A stretch of 64,000 bases of DNA from Mycoemilia scoparia (taxonomy: Eukaryota; Kickxellomycota; Kickxellomycetes; Kickxellales; Kickxellaceae). The notes below the pieces were generated by a model. The model had not been told where the DNA came from. It ran no database searches and saw only the letters and a program-made list of their open reading frames with translations. The translations under genes were made by a program, and so were the position numbers. Where the stretch lies: assembly GCA_027575805.1 (NCBI GenBank), contig JANBPU010000053.1, forward strand, positions 1 through 64,000, read 5' to 3'. How positions within the stretch are numbered: position 1 is the first letter of the stretch; each line of letters opens with the position of its first letter. Shown here piece after piece: positions 10,273 through 21,420 of the stretch.

Positions 10273-11787
10273 CTAAAATAAACAACCCAGTGCAGGTGTG
10301 TGCATTTCAAAAGTTTCATTTTTGAGCTTTGAATATGAAAAGGCGATGTGCGGAAACACGTTCTTTATCACTCTAAAGTATGGTTCGCTGATTTGATGGA
10401 ACTTGACAACTCTTACATTGGGAAATATCCCAATAAATTTGATAATGTCTCTGATGGTGTAATATAACCAAACCTTTATGGATAGGACAATAACACTTTT
10501 TAGTGATACGCTCATAGCCACATCCTCAATATCGAAGAAATTTAACATCTCTATATCAAGCTTTTCTAGCAATGGAAACTTTTCGAGAAAATAAAAAATT
10601 CGTGTGCTAAAACCAATTCTGGTAAAGCTCATATATTTTATATTTGTTTGGCAAACCTCAGTCACATTATTCGGATATAAGTTGGTATCGTTTGAGTACG
10701 CTTCTATTTTTACAAATAAAGATTCGTTCCATATAGCTTCTTTGTTATAAAAAGACGGCGAAATATGTAGACTTTTGAGGTTGGGCATACTCGATAGTCC
10801 TATTAATTTTTGTAGGGTAAAAACAAAATCCAGTGGATCAATAATGTGTGACAAGTTTAACGATAGCCTTTCAAGGTTGGGGCAGTTTTGGTTGACGGCA
10901 TCAACAATAAACACATTTATGAGCGCTAATTCCAGACTTCTCAAGTTTTTAAATCCCTCGACAATGGTCTGATATAAATTATATTTTTGAATTATTGCAT
11001 CGCTACGTAACCCCGGCTGAATATTCTCTGCCCCGAGTTCGAGTGATTCGATGTTTGGTAACATAACTTTTAAATGTTTGAAGCATTCAATGTGATAGCT
11101 TTGTATATCGTTTAATATGTGTGTATAAAAGTTGATTGATCTCAATTTCGGATATACTCTATTATAATAAGCAGGGAAATCAAGTAAATTATCCAGCCCC
11201 AAATCCTCGCAATCATAATCTGTTGTAAAATAAAGGCTTTCTAGGTTTGGAAAGTTATCCAAAATGTCGAACAGTGTTAGATAACTCTCAAACAACCCGA
11301 TTTCTAGTATTTTCAAGTTAATGAAATGTCTAGATTCAAAAATTCTGTCTCCAATATGATAATCATCAACGTCTACGATTAGTTTCTCAATGCTCTTGTG
11401 GTGTTCGAGTTGTAAAAAGGATACTAATTCACGTGCACCATCCCTATCAAGCTCGATCTCTACCTCTTTTAAATTAGGAAAATACCTCATCATTAATCCA
11501 TAATGATCAGCCAAGTTTTCAGATATTTTCTTTAGTACAACTTTCTTTGTTGCAATATCGTAATGATGTAGATTGACATTGGCTGCCAATGAGTAGTTCG
11601 AATATTTCAAGGAAGGAAGCTCTCCGTTTTTGATACATTCAGTGCTATAGTACTCAACAGCTACCATCCAATCCGGGGACAATCGAGAAATACCGATCAA
11701 TGTGTATAGATCTAAATTTCGATCCAGATATTCGCATATCTTGTATTTGATTGGAAACGGCAATGAAATCAGTGTGAAACATTTCAT
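10273..11787 (-). CDS. F-box-like leucine-rich repeat protein, copy 1
   Basis: A single exon of 504 residues. The N-terminus (LPFPIKYKICEYLDRN..., residues 8-60) resembles a degenerate F-box. It is followed by irregular leucine-rich repeats of the type FPNLKEVEIELD, FPNLESLYF, CPNLERLSLNLS and FPLLEKLDIEMLNFFDIEDVAMSVSLK. Such proteins are usually substrate receptors in SCF ubiquitin ligases; the role here is inferred. It is the intact paralogue of the gene at 28157. The two share the N-terminal LPF...YLDR block, ANVNL, ATKKVV, RxFPNLKE and the FFDIE(D/N)VAMSVSL block. The start is the only ATG before the F-box; TTT/TTG-rich codon use is like the surrounding AT-rich DNA. Confidence 0.75.
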   Translation of the reverse strand: MKCFTLISLPFPIKYKICEYLDRNLDLYTLIGISRLSPDWMVAVEYYSTECIKNGELPSLKYSNYSLAANVNLHHYDIATKKVVLKKISENLADHYGLMMRYFPNLKEVEIELDRDGARELVSFLQLEHHKSIEKLIVDVDDYHIGDRIFESRHFINLKILEIGLFESYLTLFDILDNFPNLESLYFTTDYDCEDLGLDNLLDFPAYYNRVYPKLRSINFYTHILNDIQSYHIECFKHLKVMLPNIESLELGAENIQPGLRSDAIIQKYNLYQTIVEGFKNLRSLELALINVFIVDAVNQNCPNLERLSLNLSHIIDPLDFVFTLQKLIGLSSMPNLKSLHISPSFYNKEAIWNESLFVKIEAYSNDTNLYPNNVTEVCQTNIKYMSFTRIGFSTRIFYFLEKFPLLEKLDIEMLNFFDIEDVAMSVSLKSVIVLSIKVWLYYTIRDIIKFIGIFPNVRVVKFHQISEPYFRVIKNVFPHIAFSYSKLKNETFEMHTPALGCLF

Positions 11788-12676
11788 GTTTTAAAAGTTT
11801 GGATCTTGAGTAGATAATATGAGAAATAATCTGGATAATTAAAGGAAATGAATCGAAATCTTGGCAATAAAACAAAAACTACAATATGCGAAGTTTATTG
11901 TTGCAAATATGTATAAGAAACTTGAGTCAGAATCAGCAGGGATATTTATGCGCCAATTCCTGGGTGTGCCAACAAACAAAGCTCTGCTATTTATAAGCAA
12001 ATACTATTATGCCAAGGTAGAAAACATGAATCCCTATATTCACATGTTCGAAAATTTGCATCTTTGGCAAAAATTAATGGTATTTAGTCAATGCTGCTAT
12101 ACAAAGCAATACAAAGTATATTAAAACCTTTTCTGTTTATCGAAAGCAAAAACCAATTTAAAAGTTGCTGTCGCAATAAAAATAAACAAGCCCAAGCATA
12201 TTTGATATGATACTTTGCACTTTTAACTATTTATATTAGTCTTTAAAATGTTATATTAAAACAAAGCTTTCAAAATCTGAATCGTTCATTACTTTGAGTT
12301 TTATTTTTGATTTCTGGAAATCAATTAAAACATCCGGGCCCTTATAAAGTAAATCACACATTATAACTGGATTGGACCTAAGCAGTTAAAAACGGCAGGC
12401 GTATAATTTAGGCAGGATATTAGACTGCTTAATAGATTCTATCCGATCAAACTATCACATGTATCAAACACTATTCTCTAACACATTATTTGGGTATTGA
12501 ATAATTTTAAAGGTATTGCACAAGTTGTTTGATTTATTTACTAAAGTTCCCATTGAAAATATGGAACCAATTTTTAAGAAAGAAAGTATACTCGGTGGCG
12601 ATGATGGTGATGACGATATAGATAGAAGAGAAGAAGGTATTCAGGTCGGGGTGGATGTGCGAACACTGTTATATTA
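11788..12676. other. Intergenic, no gene seen
   Basis: Between the divergent F-box gene start and the 3' end of PRI2. The DNA is AT-rich, and the open frames (for example 11861-12124) have no recognisable content. No repeat copy was found. Confidence 0.55.
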
Positions 12677-14703
12677 TTACCGTTGATAATTTTGTGTTGA
12701 GCCATATGATGCAGCATATTTGCCACTCCCATTACTATTATTGTTTTTCAATTGGCCATCCCCTAGGCTTAAGTCGAAATACTGGTTTGGGTGTGTAATA
12801 CTCTCAATCACGACACCAGAATTTGCTTGAGAACCAGCCAACACAGATGGTTTTCCACCGCCCCTACGTTTCTGGATTTGCAATTCCAAATATTTCGTGC
12901 AGGCAATTTGGTAGTGGCCCTTCTGCGCATAGTCAGCCACATCCCGGACTTCTGAGTCTTTGAGCCCGCCATGGAAGAGCATAGCTCTTAATTTATCCTG
13001 ACCAGAGTGACGGAATGGACATCCATGGTGATCTCCTGAGCTAGGTGCGTTTGTTGTAATGATCTTTCCGCAAGAATATGGGGTATAGTCTGTTCGCTTT
13101 CCTTCCATACCATAGTTGTGGCGAATGTTGTATGCATACCCCTTTTGGAACTGATCATCTGTCATCCGAGAAAAAGCCTTTCTCCAGTACAAAAGTGCTT
13201 CAGGTAGCGAAAGACCAATGCCCTTGAGGAATAGACCAAATTGCATACGGCCAAAGTGCTTGAGGTGGGATTCTTCCTTCAGTTTTCCGTGCAGCTGCCT
13301 CATACATAGTGGGAAGTGCGCAGTAAGCTACATATACATAAAACACACATGCATGGTGAATAAAATGGCCTTATTTCTGTGGTGGAATATAGCTAGTTGG
13401 CTATATGGCAAGATTTCGCTAGTGATCAAATCTATGGTAGGCAGAAATGGGCCCTCAGATCTAGGCCAATCACTAGGCATTTTGCCTATAGCTCTGTGAA
13501 CTTTGGCCATATGCTACTTACAGAATCAACGGAGTCAGCTGTGACTGCTCCAGCTGCATTTGTAGATTGATATTCTTGAGATCCATATTGGCTGCTCATG
13601 TTTTGAAGAATCGGCAGGAGTCGTTCATCTTCGTCCATTCTTGGCAGTGCCTTTGCACAGATCTCCAGGGCTCGCCCAAGCCTTTTTTGATACTCATTTA
13701 TTACTAGCGTGGCCAAGTTTGACTGGGCAATATAGGCACGTCCTTTACGCAAGATGGCCTGCCTCCTTCCAACCAAATCCAACACTCTTCGGAAGTCGAC
13801 TTCGAATAGCTGCTCATCTTGTGGATAGAAGCCCTTTATATCCATCTCCTCAATAAATTTGGCTTTTTCCTGTGGTGAAAGTATCTTCAAGTCAAAACTA
13901 ATCTCGTTGAGTAAGGATTGTCTATCTGCGGAATCAACTTCGCGGTAGCGATGGCTATAATTAAATGGATGTGCTTAGCGTTGACTTGTTTTGACATCGA
14001 GAGGTATACGCAGTCTTAATTAGTTAGCTTAATGCTCTTTTTGCTTACCGAAAAAGTGCAGTCTCCTGGCGCAAGAACCATTGCCGCAAATCCTCACTAA
14101 TTACAACAATTGAAGCCACCAAAAGTTGAAACAAACTATGATGCTGATATACATATACAATTCAGTCCACTCCCAATTAGTTTTGGATCTTACCTTCTGC
14201 TGAACGCTAGCCTTAATATAAAGTGAGATATATGATCCTTTCTTCTTTCAGCGATGATCTGTCTTGGCCTTGTGCCTCCCATGCGGTCTGAATGCATTGG
14301 TAAGTATTTGCTCAGAGATTCATTGATTCTCCTTCTGCAGTCATCAGTCCCTTGGCCTCTTAGCTGGGCCATTTCAACTGCCTTCAAAACTACAGGATAT
14401 ACAAATAAACACAATATTAGCATTGAAGCTTTTCTAAAAACCAACGAACCTTTTCGTGACAACTACCATATTTTCAAAACAAGCTTAGACTATTGACAGC
14501 ATACCTTGCAATCTATCAAGTGCAAAACTTTCGAATTCCTCAATAGTGATTTCCAACTCGGGCGGCTTGTTGTACATTTGTAAGCGATGGGGATAGCCTG
14601 AGTGAGTAATTACCTCTGGGGCTCTTCCACCAAATCCTCCGCCTATTCCCCCGACATTTGAACCAAATTCTCGTTTTATGCCAGCTGCCCGTTGAGTAAA
14701 CAT
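12677..14703 (-). CDS. PRI2: DNA primase large subunit
   Basis: Five exons on the minus strand: 14703-14505, 14389-14194, 14096-14049, 13954-13522 and 13327-12677. Every junction is GT-AG and the frame closes on 508 residues, the usual length. The protein is the large regulatory subunit of primase in the DNA polymerase alpha complex. It helps start RNA primers at replication origins and on lagging strands. The N-terminal part has the helical YPHRLQMYNKPP start and the DHISHFILRLAFSR block. The C-terminal domain has the four cysteines that bind the 4Fe-4S cluster, in the contexts HFPLCMRQLH, PYSCGKII, HHGCPFRH and YQIACTKYLEL. The segment KEESHLKHFGRMQFGLFLKGIGL is also typical. Intron 4 (13328-13521) is long for this genome and contains a dispersed-repeat copy at 13430-13512. 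Confidence 0.96.
13430..13512 (-). repeat. Dispersed repeat family R2, copy a (inside PRI2 intron 4)
   Basis: Reverse-complement reading gives AAAGTTCACAG, TAGGCAAAATG, GTGATTGGCC and GGGCCCATTTCT in order. The copy at 62600-62725 gives the matching strings in the same order. It lies wholly inside PRI2 intron 4 and does not touch the splice sites. Confidence 0.6.
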
Positions 14704-15262
14704 TGCCTTATGTAAATATTTATTTATTTAGTAGTCTTGGCTTTTGGATAGTTGTATTAATTTACGATAATAGTAAAGGGCATAAGTATAAGTAGGTAAC
14801 TAAATAGAGTGGCAGCAACGCCGTCGAGAGGAGTTTTTGATATTATGTCTTAAGCTGGTAATGGTAGGGAGTATTTAATTTGACCATTGAACCACCACCA
14901 CAAACTTCATGTTTGGGCAATTTGATCTTTTTTGTTTGGTTTTGTCTTTAAAGTAAACACAAGCATTGGTGTGTTTGAAATGCGTATTTTAATCACTCGA
15001 TTTAATTTTGTATTATTCTTCTAGACTGAGCTATTTTGTTCCATACTGATTAGTAATAAGAGATAACGAAAATGCCTCATTAATTGTGTCATCCCATAGT
15101 TTTGGTGAGGCATTTTCGTTCAGGGCAGTATAAAGTTTGATCGTATTCTTAGTATGCCCCCTGGTCTCTTTACTCTACTACTTTACTTTGATTAAGATTA
15201 TTCTTATTATCATCGTTTCTACCCCCTCATACTAAAAGTCATACTACATTATTCAAAACAAA
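14704..15262 (+). promoter_or_regulatory. Divergent PRI2/SOD1 upstream region with long inverted repeat and TATA box
   Basis: Two perfect 15-base arms, AACGAAAATGCCTCA at 15065-15079 and its exact reverse complement at 15106-15120, are separated by 26 bases. A TATAAAG box lies at 15129-15135, about 128 bases before the SOD1 start. An inverted repeat just upstream of a TATA box could be a paired operator or a hairpin in an early transcript. Which one is not decided by sequence. Confidence 0.6.
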
Positions 15263-15727
15263 ATGTCCCAGGCTGTTGCTACTCTCGTCCGTGACTCCAA
15301 GACCGTTGGCGTTGTCTTCTTCAACCAAGAACAGCCCGAAGCCCCAGTCACTGTCACTGGTGCTCTTGAGGGTCTTACCCCAGGCCAGCATGGCTTCCAC
15401 ATCCACGAGTTCGGTGACAACACCAATGGATGCACTTCAGCTGGCCCCCACTTCAACCCCCACAAAAAGACCCACGGTGCTCCTACCGATGAGGAGCGCC
15501 ACGTCGGTGACCTTGGAAACATTGAGGTCGGCTCTGATGGAAAGGCTGCAATCAAGTTTGATGACAAGTTGATTTCTCTCTTTGGTGCTCACAGCATCGT
15601 TGGTCGCAGTATTGTTGTCCATGAAGAAGTTGATGATCTCGGCAAAGGTGGTCACGAACTCTCCAAGACTACTGGTAACGCCGGTGGTCGTTTTGCTTGC
15701 GGTGTAATCGGTATTCGTCAGGCCTAA
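15263..15727 (+). CDS. SOD1: Cu/Zn superoxide dismutase
   Basis: A single exon of 154 residues, the standard cytosolic length. It converts superoxide to oxygen and hydrogen peroxide in the cytosol and the mitochondrial intermembrane space. The metal-site strings are all present: [37 protein letters not shown] and GRSIVVHE, then the closing [13 protein letters not shown] with the second disulphide cysteine. Codons are C-ending and unlike the AT-rich neighbours, which suggests high expression. The ATG follows CAAA and is the only start upstream of the conserved first strand. No signal peptide is present. Confidence 0.98.
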   Translation: MSQAVATLVRDSKTVGVVFFNQEQPEAPVTVTGALEGLTPGQHGFHIHEFGDNTNGCTSAGPHFNPHKKTHGAPTDEERHVGDLGNIEVGSDGKAAIKFDDKLISLFGAHSIVGRSIVVHEEVDDLGKGGHELSKTTGNAGGRFACGVIGIRQA

Positions 15728-16200
15728 TCATCTATACCCTCCTACTAGTACTGTCAAGCAAACTTTTGTAACTTAACAGCTCATACCTTTCTCCAACATT
15801 AATACCTTTGATTTGCATCTTTGTTGGTAGTTAGTTTTGTGAATAGTGTTCTGTAGTCATTATTTGTGTCCGTTTTTCATTCTTTCTCTGTGTGGTTTTT
15901 TAATTATCAACAAAACAAATCTTGTATTTCACTTTTTTTAATGCTCTGGAAACATGTTCTTCTTTAACATTCTATTTTATTAGAAATCACAACAATGGTG
16001 GTGTTGTTGGTCCCAATCACTGTGTCATTTATCACCACTGCGTTTTTTTGGGTTACACTACGTTATCACTTTTCATAGCTCTGCCCCCTTTTATTTTTAT
16101 CAGATTAGATGGCGAATCATGCAATAGCTAGAATTAAATTTGTTGACAGTTCATTGGAGCTTTATTTCAAAGATAATAATGATGCGAAGTTAGGTACATA

Positions 16201-16309
16201 TGGGTAGTTAGGCAATAATTTTTGGAGGTGAATATTTATAGGCGCAATCACAGCCAAGTGGATGTCCAGTTTTACTAGTAAACTTTCACCCTTCAAAAAT
16301 TATTGCCCA
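16201..16309. mobile_element. Family-A miniature element (copy A1)
   Basis: The left end begins TGGG and continues GGCAATAATTTTTGGAG after a roughly 10-base insertion. The core holds CACAGCCAAGTGGATGTCC and TTTTACTAGTAAAC. The right end is CCCTTCAAAAATTATTGCCCA. It is one of the better preserved copies. Confidence 0.75.
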
Positions 16310-16402
16310 GTTATTATTGAATGGTGACTATTTGATAATCACTTGTGATTGCCCCTATAATCGTTGGACAGCAAAAGGTACTCTTCAAAGATTATGATCC
16401 AT
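16308..16402. mobile_element. Diverged family-A miniature element (copy A2)
   Basis: Directly follows copy A1. It keeps TGTGATTGCCCCTATAATC and CTCTTCAAAGATTATGATCC, with a shortened left half. It is either an older neighbouring insertion or a partial duplication of A1. Confidence 0.5.
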
Positions 16403-16486
16403 TTATAAGAAATTCTCAAGGTCTGGCTAAATTTTGCCAGTGATCAATTGAATTGAAATTGATGATTAAGCATTTTATTATCTCTA

Positions 16487-16525
16487 AGGGGGTAGATCTA
16501 TATGCCACATACTCTAAAAATCGTG
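16487..16525. repeat. Short dispersed repeat family C, copy 1
   Basis: Contains the string TATATGCCACATACTCTAAA, which is also found in variant form near 44452 and 55768. Confidence 0.4.
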
Positions 16526-17101
16526 ATAAACAAGTTAAATAAATAATCTAGTTTGTTTGTTTCCAGGAATAGGGTTTCTAGAAGGATCACTTAGATAGCC
16601 TGAGCCATAATCGTGCCAACCTCTTGTGGCTTCCCATTATACTCATACCATTTTCATGTAAATAGGAATATTGTTTTTCGGATGGATATCAAAGCATGAA
16701 ATATATAATATATGTGTGCTCTTGTCTTGGGAAGAATTAAATCACAGGTGGCTTAGTGCCATAAACCCATTTTGCTTATTTTGGATGGTGAGAGATGAGT
16801 ATTTTTTATATCTCAAAGAGAGTTAAACAATAGAGTACCTCTACCTAAAAACGATATTGTCAAAATACTCGTCATGGTATGCCTTATATGCTATACTAAA
16901 CAATACTTCGATCAAGCAATTTTGGCAAGCTCGTCTTTTGCTTTTCCTTGAATTTTTCTATACATCTTTATTATTTTAATTTTGATACATTGATATTTCA
17001 TCTTGCTTTAACAGAATTGTTTTCACTTACTCTCCTGATAATTTCCACTTACATATAACGTTAATATATATCCGCTATATTAGTTCCACATGACCTATTA
17101 A

Positions 17102-18388
17102 ATGATTGCCGATGTAAAGAAGCCAGATGGAATCACAAATGAAGAATATTATAACCTTATTGTACGCATACTCCATAACATCGCCCCAAGCAAGGGGTTT
17201 AAAGCCCAGTACTCTAGTTTTGGTCAGACCGCAAAGGCAGTCTACACCCTCAACATTGCTTCTCTAATCCTCTCTTCTATTGTACTCATAACTGTAATAT
17301 GCCATTTTCGGCATCGAGGATTTTCTGAGCGCCCTTCGTTTCGTTTGTCTGGATCCATTGCTCTGGCTGATATAATACATTCAGCAATGATGGTACTAAT
17401 GCATCAAACGCATATCATTAATTATATGGCAGAGTGGCAATTGAGAGTCGTTTGGTTCATTGTGTTGGGTTCGCTGTTTACCTCATTGTTCATAACAGCT
17501 TGCATTGCCTTACAGCTTCATTTGACAGTGATATTAAAGAAAGAGAGGTTGGCTAGAAAGCTGAATCCGTGGTATGAACTGATCGGGTGGTCACTTGGCT
17601 TCATTGTGGTGCATCCAATTCTATATATGTGCGACGCCATGCTCTGGATCGGCGGCCCAAACGTATTAATTGTGATTGATACGAATTTTAAAACCATCTC
17701 GCTAAAGATATGGGCGATGTATATATGGCTGCTTCTTGGAATCGTATATTGTCTGGCCGTATGCACGATTGTGAGCATCCAACTCATATCGATGCTCAGG
17801 GGGGCCAAGAAAAGTCTGATAAATTTCCGCGAAGGAAGGAATCTGAACAAGGGCAATAGCGATTTCAGTTACAGTAACCGGAATGCCTTTAACGAAACCG
17901 ATAATTTCAGAAATTCTCTAACCACGGATGCCCCAAATAACTTCCAAAGTGAATTTTCGGATAATCGTCCTTACATGACGAATATTGCTTTAAAAGATGA
18001 TATTTATGAAAGTGGGCACAACCATACCGAGTTATCAAGATTCGATCGAGCAAATCTAAAGAACTTTGAAAACGACACTGCAGGTCCAGTTTCAACGCAA
18101 GTTACTGATCAATTGCCAATGTATATGAAGAAAAGACGCAGAGGAGCAGTGTTTGCTATATTCCGAATGATGCTGTATCCAATTGTCCCACTTGTCACGG
18201 TATCAATCAACCCTATCTTTGTATCCATCAAGTATCCAACATACAACTTTTGTATCATTGTTCTGGCACTCGCTGCATCCCAAGGAATAATCGAGTCAGT
18301 CGTATTTTTTATGAACCCAATGCTGGATCCAATGTGGGGAAAGATAATGAAATATGCCAAAAAGCGACTCAACAGGGAAAAAGGCTAA
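17102..18388 (+). CDS. Seven-transmembrane receptor-like protein, copy 1
   Basis: A single exon of 428 residues. About seven hydrophobic segments can be seen: five between residues 48 and 240, then a polar loop of about 130 residues rich in Asn/Ser/Asp, then two more before the C-terminus. Conserved strings shared with the paralogue at 60905 are PSFRLSGSIALADIIHS, LHLTVILKKERLA, LNPWYELIGWS, FIVVHPILY, LYPIVPL and ASQGIIESVVFFMNP. The layout (large third inner loop, short tail) fits fungal G-protein-coupled receptors of the Git3/cAMP-receptor-like kind. The family is inferred from topology, not from a diagnostic motif, and no ligand is suggested. The start ATG directly follows a stop and gives a short hydrophilic N-terminus without a signal peptide. 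Confidence 0.72.
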   Translation: MIADVKKPDGITNEEYYNLIVRILHNIAPSKGFKAQYSSFGQTAKAVYTLNIASLILSSIVLITVICHFRHRGFSERPSFRLSGSIALADIIHSAMMVLMHQTHIINYMAEWQLRVVWFIVLGSLFTSLFITACIALQLHLTVILKKERLARKLNPWYELIGWSLGFIVVHPILYMCDAMLWIGGPNVLIVIDTNFKTISLKIWAMYIWLLLGIVYCLAVCTIVSIQLISMLRGAKKSLINFREGRNLNKGNSDFSYSNRNAFNETDNFRNSLTTDAPNNFQSEFSDNRPYMTNIALKDDIYESGHNHTELSRFDRANLKNFENDTAGPVSTQVTDQLPMYMKKRRRGAVFAIFRMMLYPIVPLVTVSINPIFVSIKYPTYNFCIIVLALAASQGIIESVVFFMNPMLDPMWGKIMKYAKKRLNREKG

Positions 18389-20166
18389 CCAAAGCAAATC
18401 GCATCAAATATTGAAGACAAGGGCAGTTAAGTAGTAGCTTCATAGTTCTGCCATGGCTTTTGCATAAGAAACATAATTTTGGGTGATAGATAACCGTTTC
18501 GATTATTAAAATTGAATGCAGCAATAAAGGCTCATTCGGATAAAATACAGCCAGATACTACAATGCAATCCCTGGTATTCTTATGAAATACAACATGCTC
18601 TGTTCTCTAACCATGAACAACATTGCCAGGCTATATCCTAGATACTGCTTTTCGTCCATGATTCAAAGAAAAGACTGCAATTAACCTCAATAATCATTGC
18701 CCCTATACACTATCAAATCAGTCATACCATCTAGCTAGATAATATTGAGCCTGTACCGAATGCTTGGCCAAAAATAGCAGCAGCATTCATCATATTCAAA
18801 ATATGTGGCGTGAGCTGATTCAGCCATCATTGCAAATCAACACAGTAAGTCAATTTCAGGCCATCTTTCAGAAGTTGATACCAAAAACAACACACCGAGT
18901 CAATGTCAACAACATAATTATCATCCAAGAGTCTTTAGGCTAAGTAATGAGATGTTAAAAGCAAGAGCAAAGAATGATCAAAACATACCAAATATGACTA
19001 CTTGCAGAGCACCTTACACACTGCCCAAAACCAATGCATCCAAAATAAATTAGACAGTATAATGTTTTGCCAACTTAGTATGCCACATTACTCGAGTGCT
19101 TTTACATTTCGCCAGAAGCAAATTTTAAGGCGAGAATTGGTGAATATGGATTTTGGGGAGCTACTCTTAACCAAAAGCTACACTTTCACCAGAACATTAT
19201 TCGCGAATTACACAACATGAACGTGCAACCCAGAGCCAAGTAAACGACATACATGCCACAGATAGCAATAGTTGCAACTTCATACAGAGATAAAAACAAA
19301 TACTATTTTTGCTCATTTTCGCTGAAAATGTTGAGTGCTATCATTGCACATGCCTGTACACAGTATTCAGCCCAGCAGCCATACTCTCAATCATTTAATT
19401 GTAAACATAGCCCTCACATCAACATGGCTAGTTATTTTTGAAAGGCTAAATGCAGATAGTACATGACAATGCGCTTATCAATTATAATATAGGCTGGCCA
19501 GTATGCAAGTTGAAACCGGCTTACTAGCAAGTTAGCCCTTCAAAATCACGATCCATATGTATTTTGCAAAGAACGACTGACTATTTGGGAGCTGTATCCA
19601 AATTTGCAATTGATATTTACAATTTCGTCAGAATAAAGGTACACACATGCAAGACTTTAGTGAGTATGCTTATCTTTTTGTTTGTTGATACTTGTCGATT
19701 CTGGAGATTGTCAATTATACAAGAAGAGATCACCTCCACTGTAATGTCACTCACCTCAAAGCAGTCAGATATATAATTGGGCTTTCCCTTCTTTGTTCAA
19801 GTGGTGGCGCAGCCAAGTGTATTGCCAGTATTTATGGAACAATACTTATGCTTATTTGGGTTCTAGTTTGGGCAGGATGAACGGGTTGTGGTTGGTTAGT
19901 TGAGACCGTTGGCTTGAGTTTTGTCGGACTACTCGGGATTCCAAGCTCATCATATTCAAAACCCTTGCTGTTAGTGCTGTGAGTCTCCATGAGCCAGATC
20001 CTAACTCCAAATAGTGTATATAAGCAAACAGCTCGAAAGAATATTCCTTGATTTATACAAGTTTCCTTTCAACTACCTTTCTTATATAATCCGTCCCCCC
20101 AAATTTGATAGAGCACTGTTTTTGTATAACTATCTAATTTATTTTATACATACACATACACACAAA
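18389..20166. other. Intergenic with a family-B miniature element, no gene seen
   Basis: A long A-rich stretch with no supported coding frame. It carries one miniature-element copy at 19425-19555. TATA-like sequence (GTGTATATAAGC) near 20015 and a CA-rich run just before 20167 belong to the promoter and leader of the secreted protein. Confidence 0.55.
19425..19555. mobile_element. Family-B miniature element (copy B1)
   Basis: The left end is TGGCTAGTTATTTTTGAAAGG, shortened here to its first 19 bases as the match (TGGCTAGTTATTTTTGAAA). The core is ATATAGGCTGGCCAGTATGC with CTTACTAGCAAG. The right end is GCCCTTCAAAATCACGATCC. It matches the copies at 22976, 48537 and 54258. Confidence 0.65.
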
Positions 20167-20934
20167 ATGCACTTCATCAAGTTCACCGCTATCTCTGTCT
20201 TAGCTTTTGCCCTCGCTGCTGTTGCTGCCCCAGTCGACAATGGAAGCAATGCTGTGGCTGCTGCTTCTCCACAGCAAGCTGGTGTTTCTCTGGCACCTGC
20301 TGTCCTCACTGCCAATAAGCTGGCCTTGGGTTCCTTGACTAGCATTGCAAAGGATGTCCAGCTTCCTCAGCTCACTTCCGAACAGCAACAGACCCTCCAG
20401 CCCGTCTTTGCTGCCATCAACAACATCAAGGCCATTGCTACCAAGAACCCCAAGACCGCCGTCGATATCGGGAAAGATTTGGAGACCATTCGTAATGAGC
20501 TCAAGAAGATCGAGGGTACCGCCAACGATAAGCAGATTGTTGCCTCCATTCTTGCTCAAGCTATTGAAGCTTTGGTTCCTGCAAAAGGTGCTGAAAATTC
20601 TGCTGCTAACACCAAGCGGCAAAATCATGGCGGGACTGAAGGCCAAGGAGAGCAACAACAGCCAATTCTTGGTCGCATCATTCGCTCGATTGTAGATACT
20701 GTTCTTGGCGAAGGCAATGTCAATCTTGCTGGTGTCATTGACCACCTTTTCTCACCCGAAGGTCTTCTTTATAAGTTAGCTACTCTCATCGACGGGATTC
20801 TTGCTGATCTTCCGATCGTTGGTCCTATTCTTGGTGGACCCAACAGTATCTTGACCCCAATCTTGGGATCTGCTGTTGAAATCATTGATAATGTTGTCGC
20901 TGAAATTGCCTCTGTAATTGATCCACTCATCTAA
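20167..20934 (+). CDS. Secreted, cysteine-free protein with a Kex2-type site
   Basis: 256 residues from the ATG after CACAAA; the open frame extends upstream, but this ATG begins a clear signal peptide (MHFIKFTAISVLAFALAAVA, cleavage near AAP). Residues 30-150 form an Ala/Leu-rich helical region. A dibasic TKRQ site at about residue 153 would be cut by Kex2 in the Golgi. It releases a mature region of about 100 residues that is very rich in Ile, Leu, Gly and Pro (for example LPIVGPILGG and SILTPILGS). There are no cysteines, so it is not a hydrophobin. Codons are C-ending, as in SOD1, which suggests strong expression. The amphipathic or hydrophobic tail could act at a surface; that is inference. 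I recognise no family. Confidence 0.75.
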   Translation: MHFIKFTAISVLAFALAAVAAPVDNGSNAVAAASPQQAGVSLAPAVLTANKLALGSLTSIAKDVQLPQLTSEQQQTLQPVFAAINNIKAIATKNPKTAVDIGKDLETIRNELKKIEGTANDKQIVASILAQAIEALVPAKGAENSAANTKRQNHGGTEGQGEQQQPILGRIIRSIVDTVLGEGNVNLAGVIDHLFSPEGLLYKLATLIDGILADLPIVGPILGGPNSILTPILGSAVEIIDNVVAEIASVIDPLI

Positions 20935-21302
20935 AAATATTATTGCTACCCCTACCTTTTTTCTAATATCCTTGGTGGGCCAAAATGTGAACACTTGAAT
21001 GTTTGTGTTGGTCGCCACTTCTATCCCCATTAAAATATTTCTATTATTAGAACTGAATTTTGACTATCCCCCTACTCTCCCTAATCTACGCAATTTCCTT
21101 AATGAGGTTCTTTCTTGCTATACATAAAAATGAAATCCAACGCTCTCTCTATCTTCAACTCTTAGATTACTAAAAAATCGCCCCTCCATCATTATATATA
21201 TATATCATTTTTACATAATTTTCAATATATATTTTTCATAAAAACTCACTATAAGGTTATAAGGACACTAAAATATATTTAGAATAGCACTGTGTATATA
21301 CA

Positions 21303-21420
21303 CAGGAGATGATTTTTGAAGGGTCAATGTTTACTAGTAAGACTGGACATCTATTTGGCTGTGATTGCTGCCCCTATAATCATTGGCCACTAGAAAGTAC
21401 CCTTCAAAAATTATTGCCTA
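21303..21420. mobile_element. Family-A miniature element (copy A3)
   Basis: The left end carries GATTTTTGAAGGGTC, the core TTTACTAGTAAGACTGGACA and GGCTGTGATTGC. The right end is CCCTTCAAAAATTATTGCC. It lies in the 3' flank of the secreted-protein gene. Confidence 0.75.

Larger units (their letters stand above)
15728..17101. other. Intergenic with miniature-element copies, no gene seen
   Basis: This is the SOD1 3' flank followed by repeat copies at 16201-16309, about 16308-16402 and 16487-16525, and then the upstream region of the first seven-helix receptor. No coding frame is supported. Confidence 0.6.
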
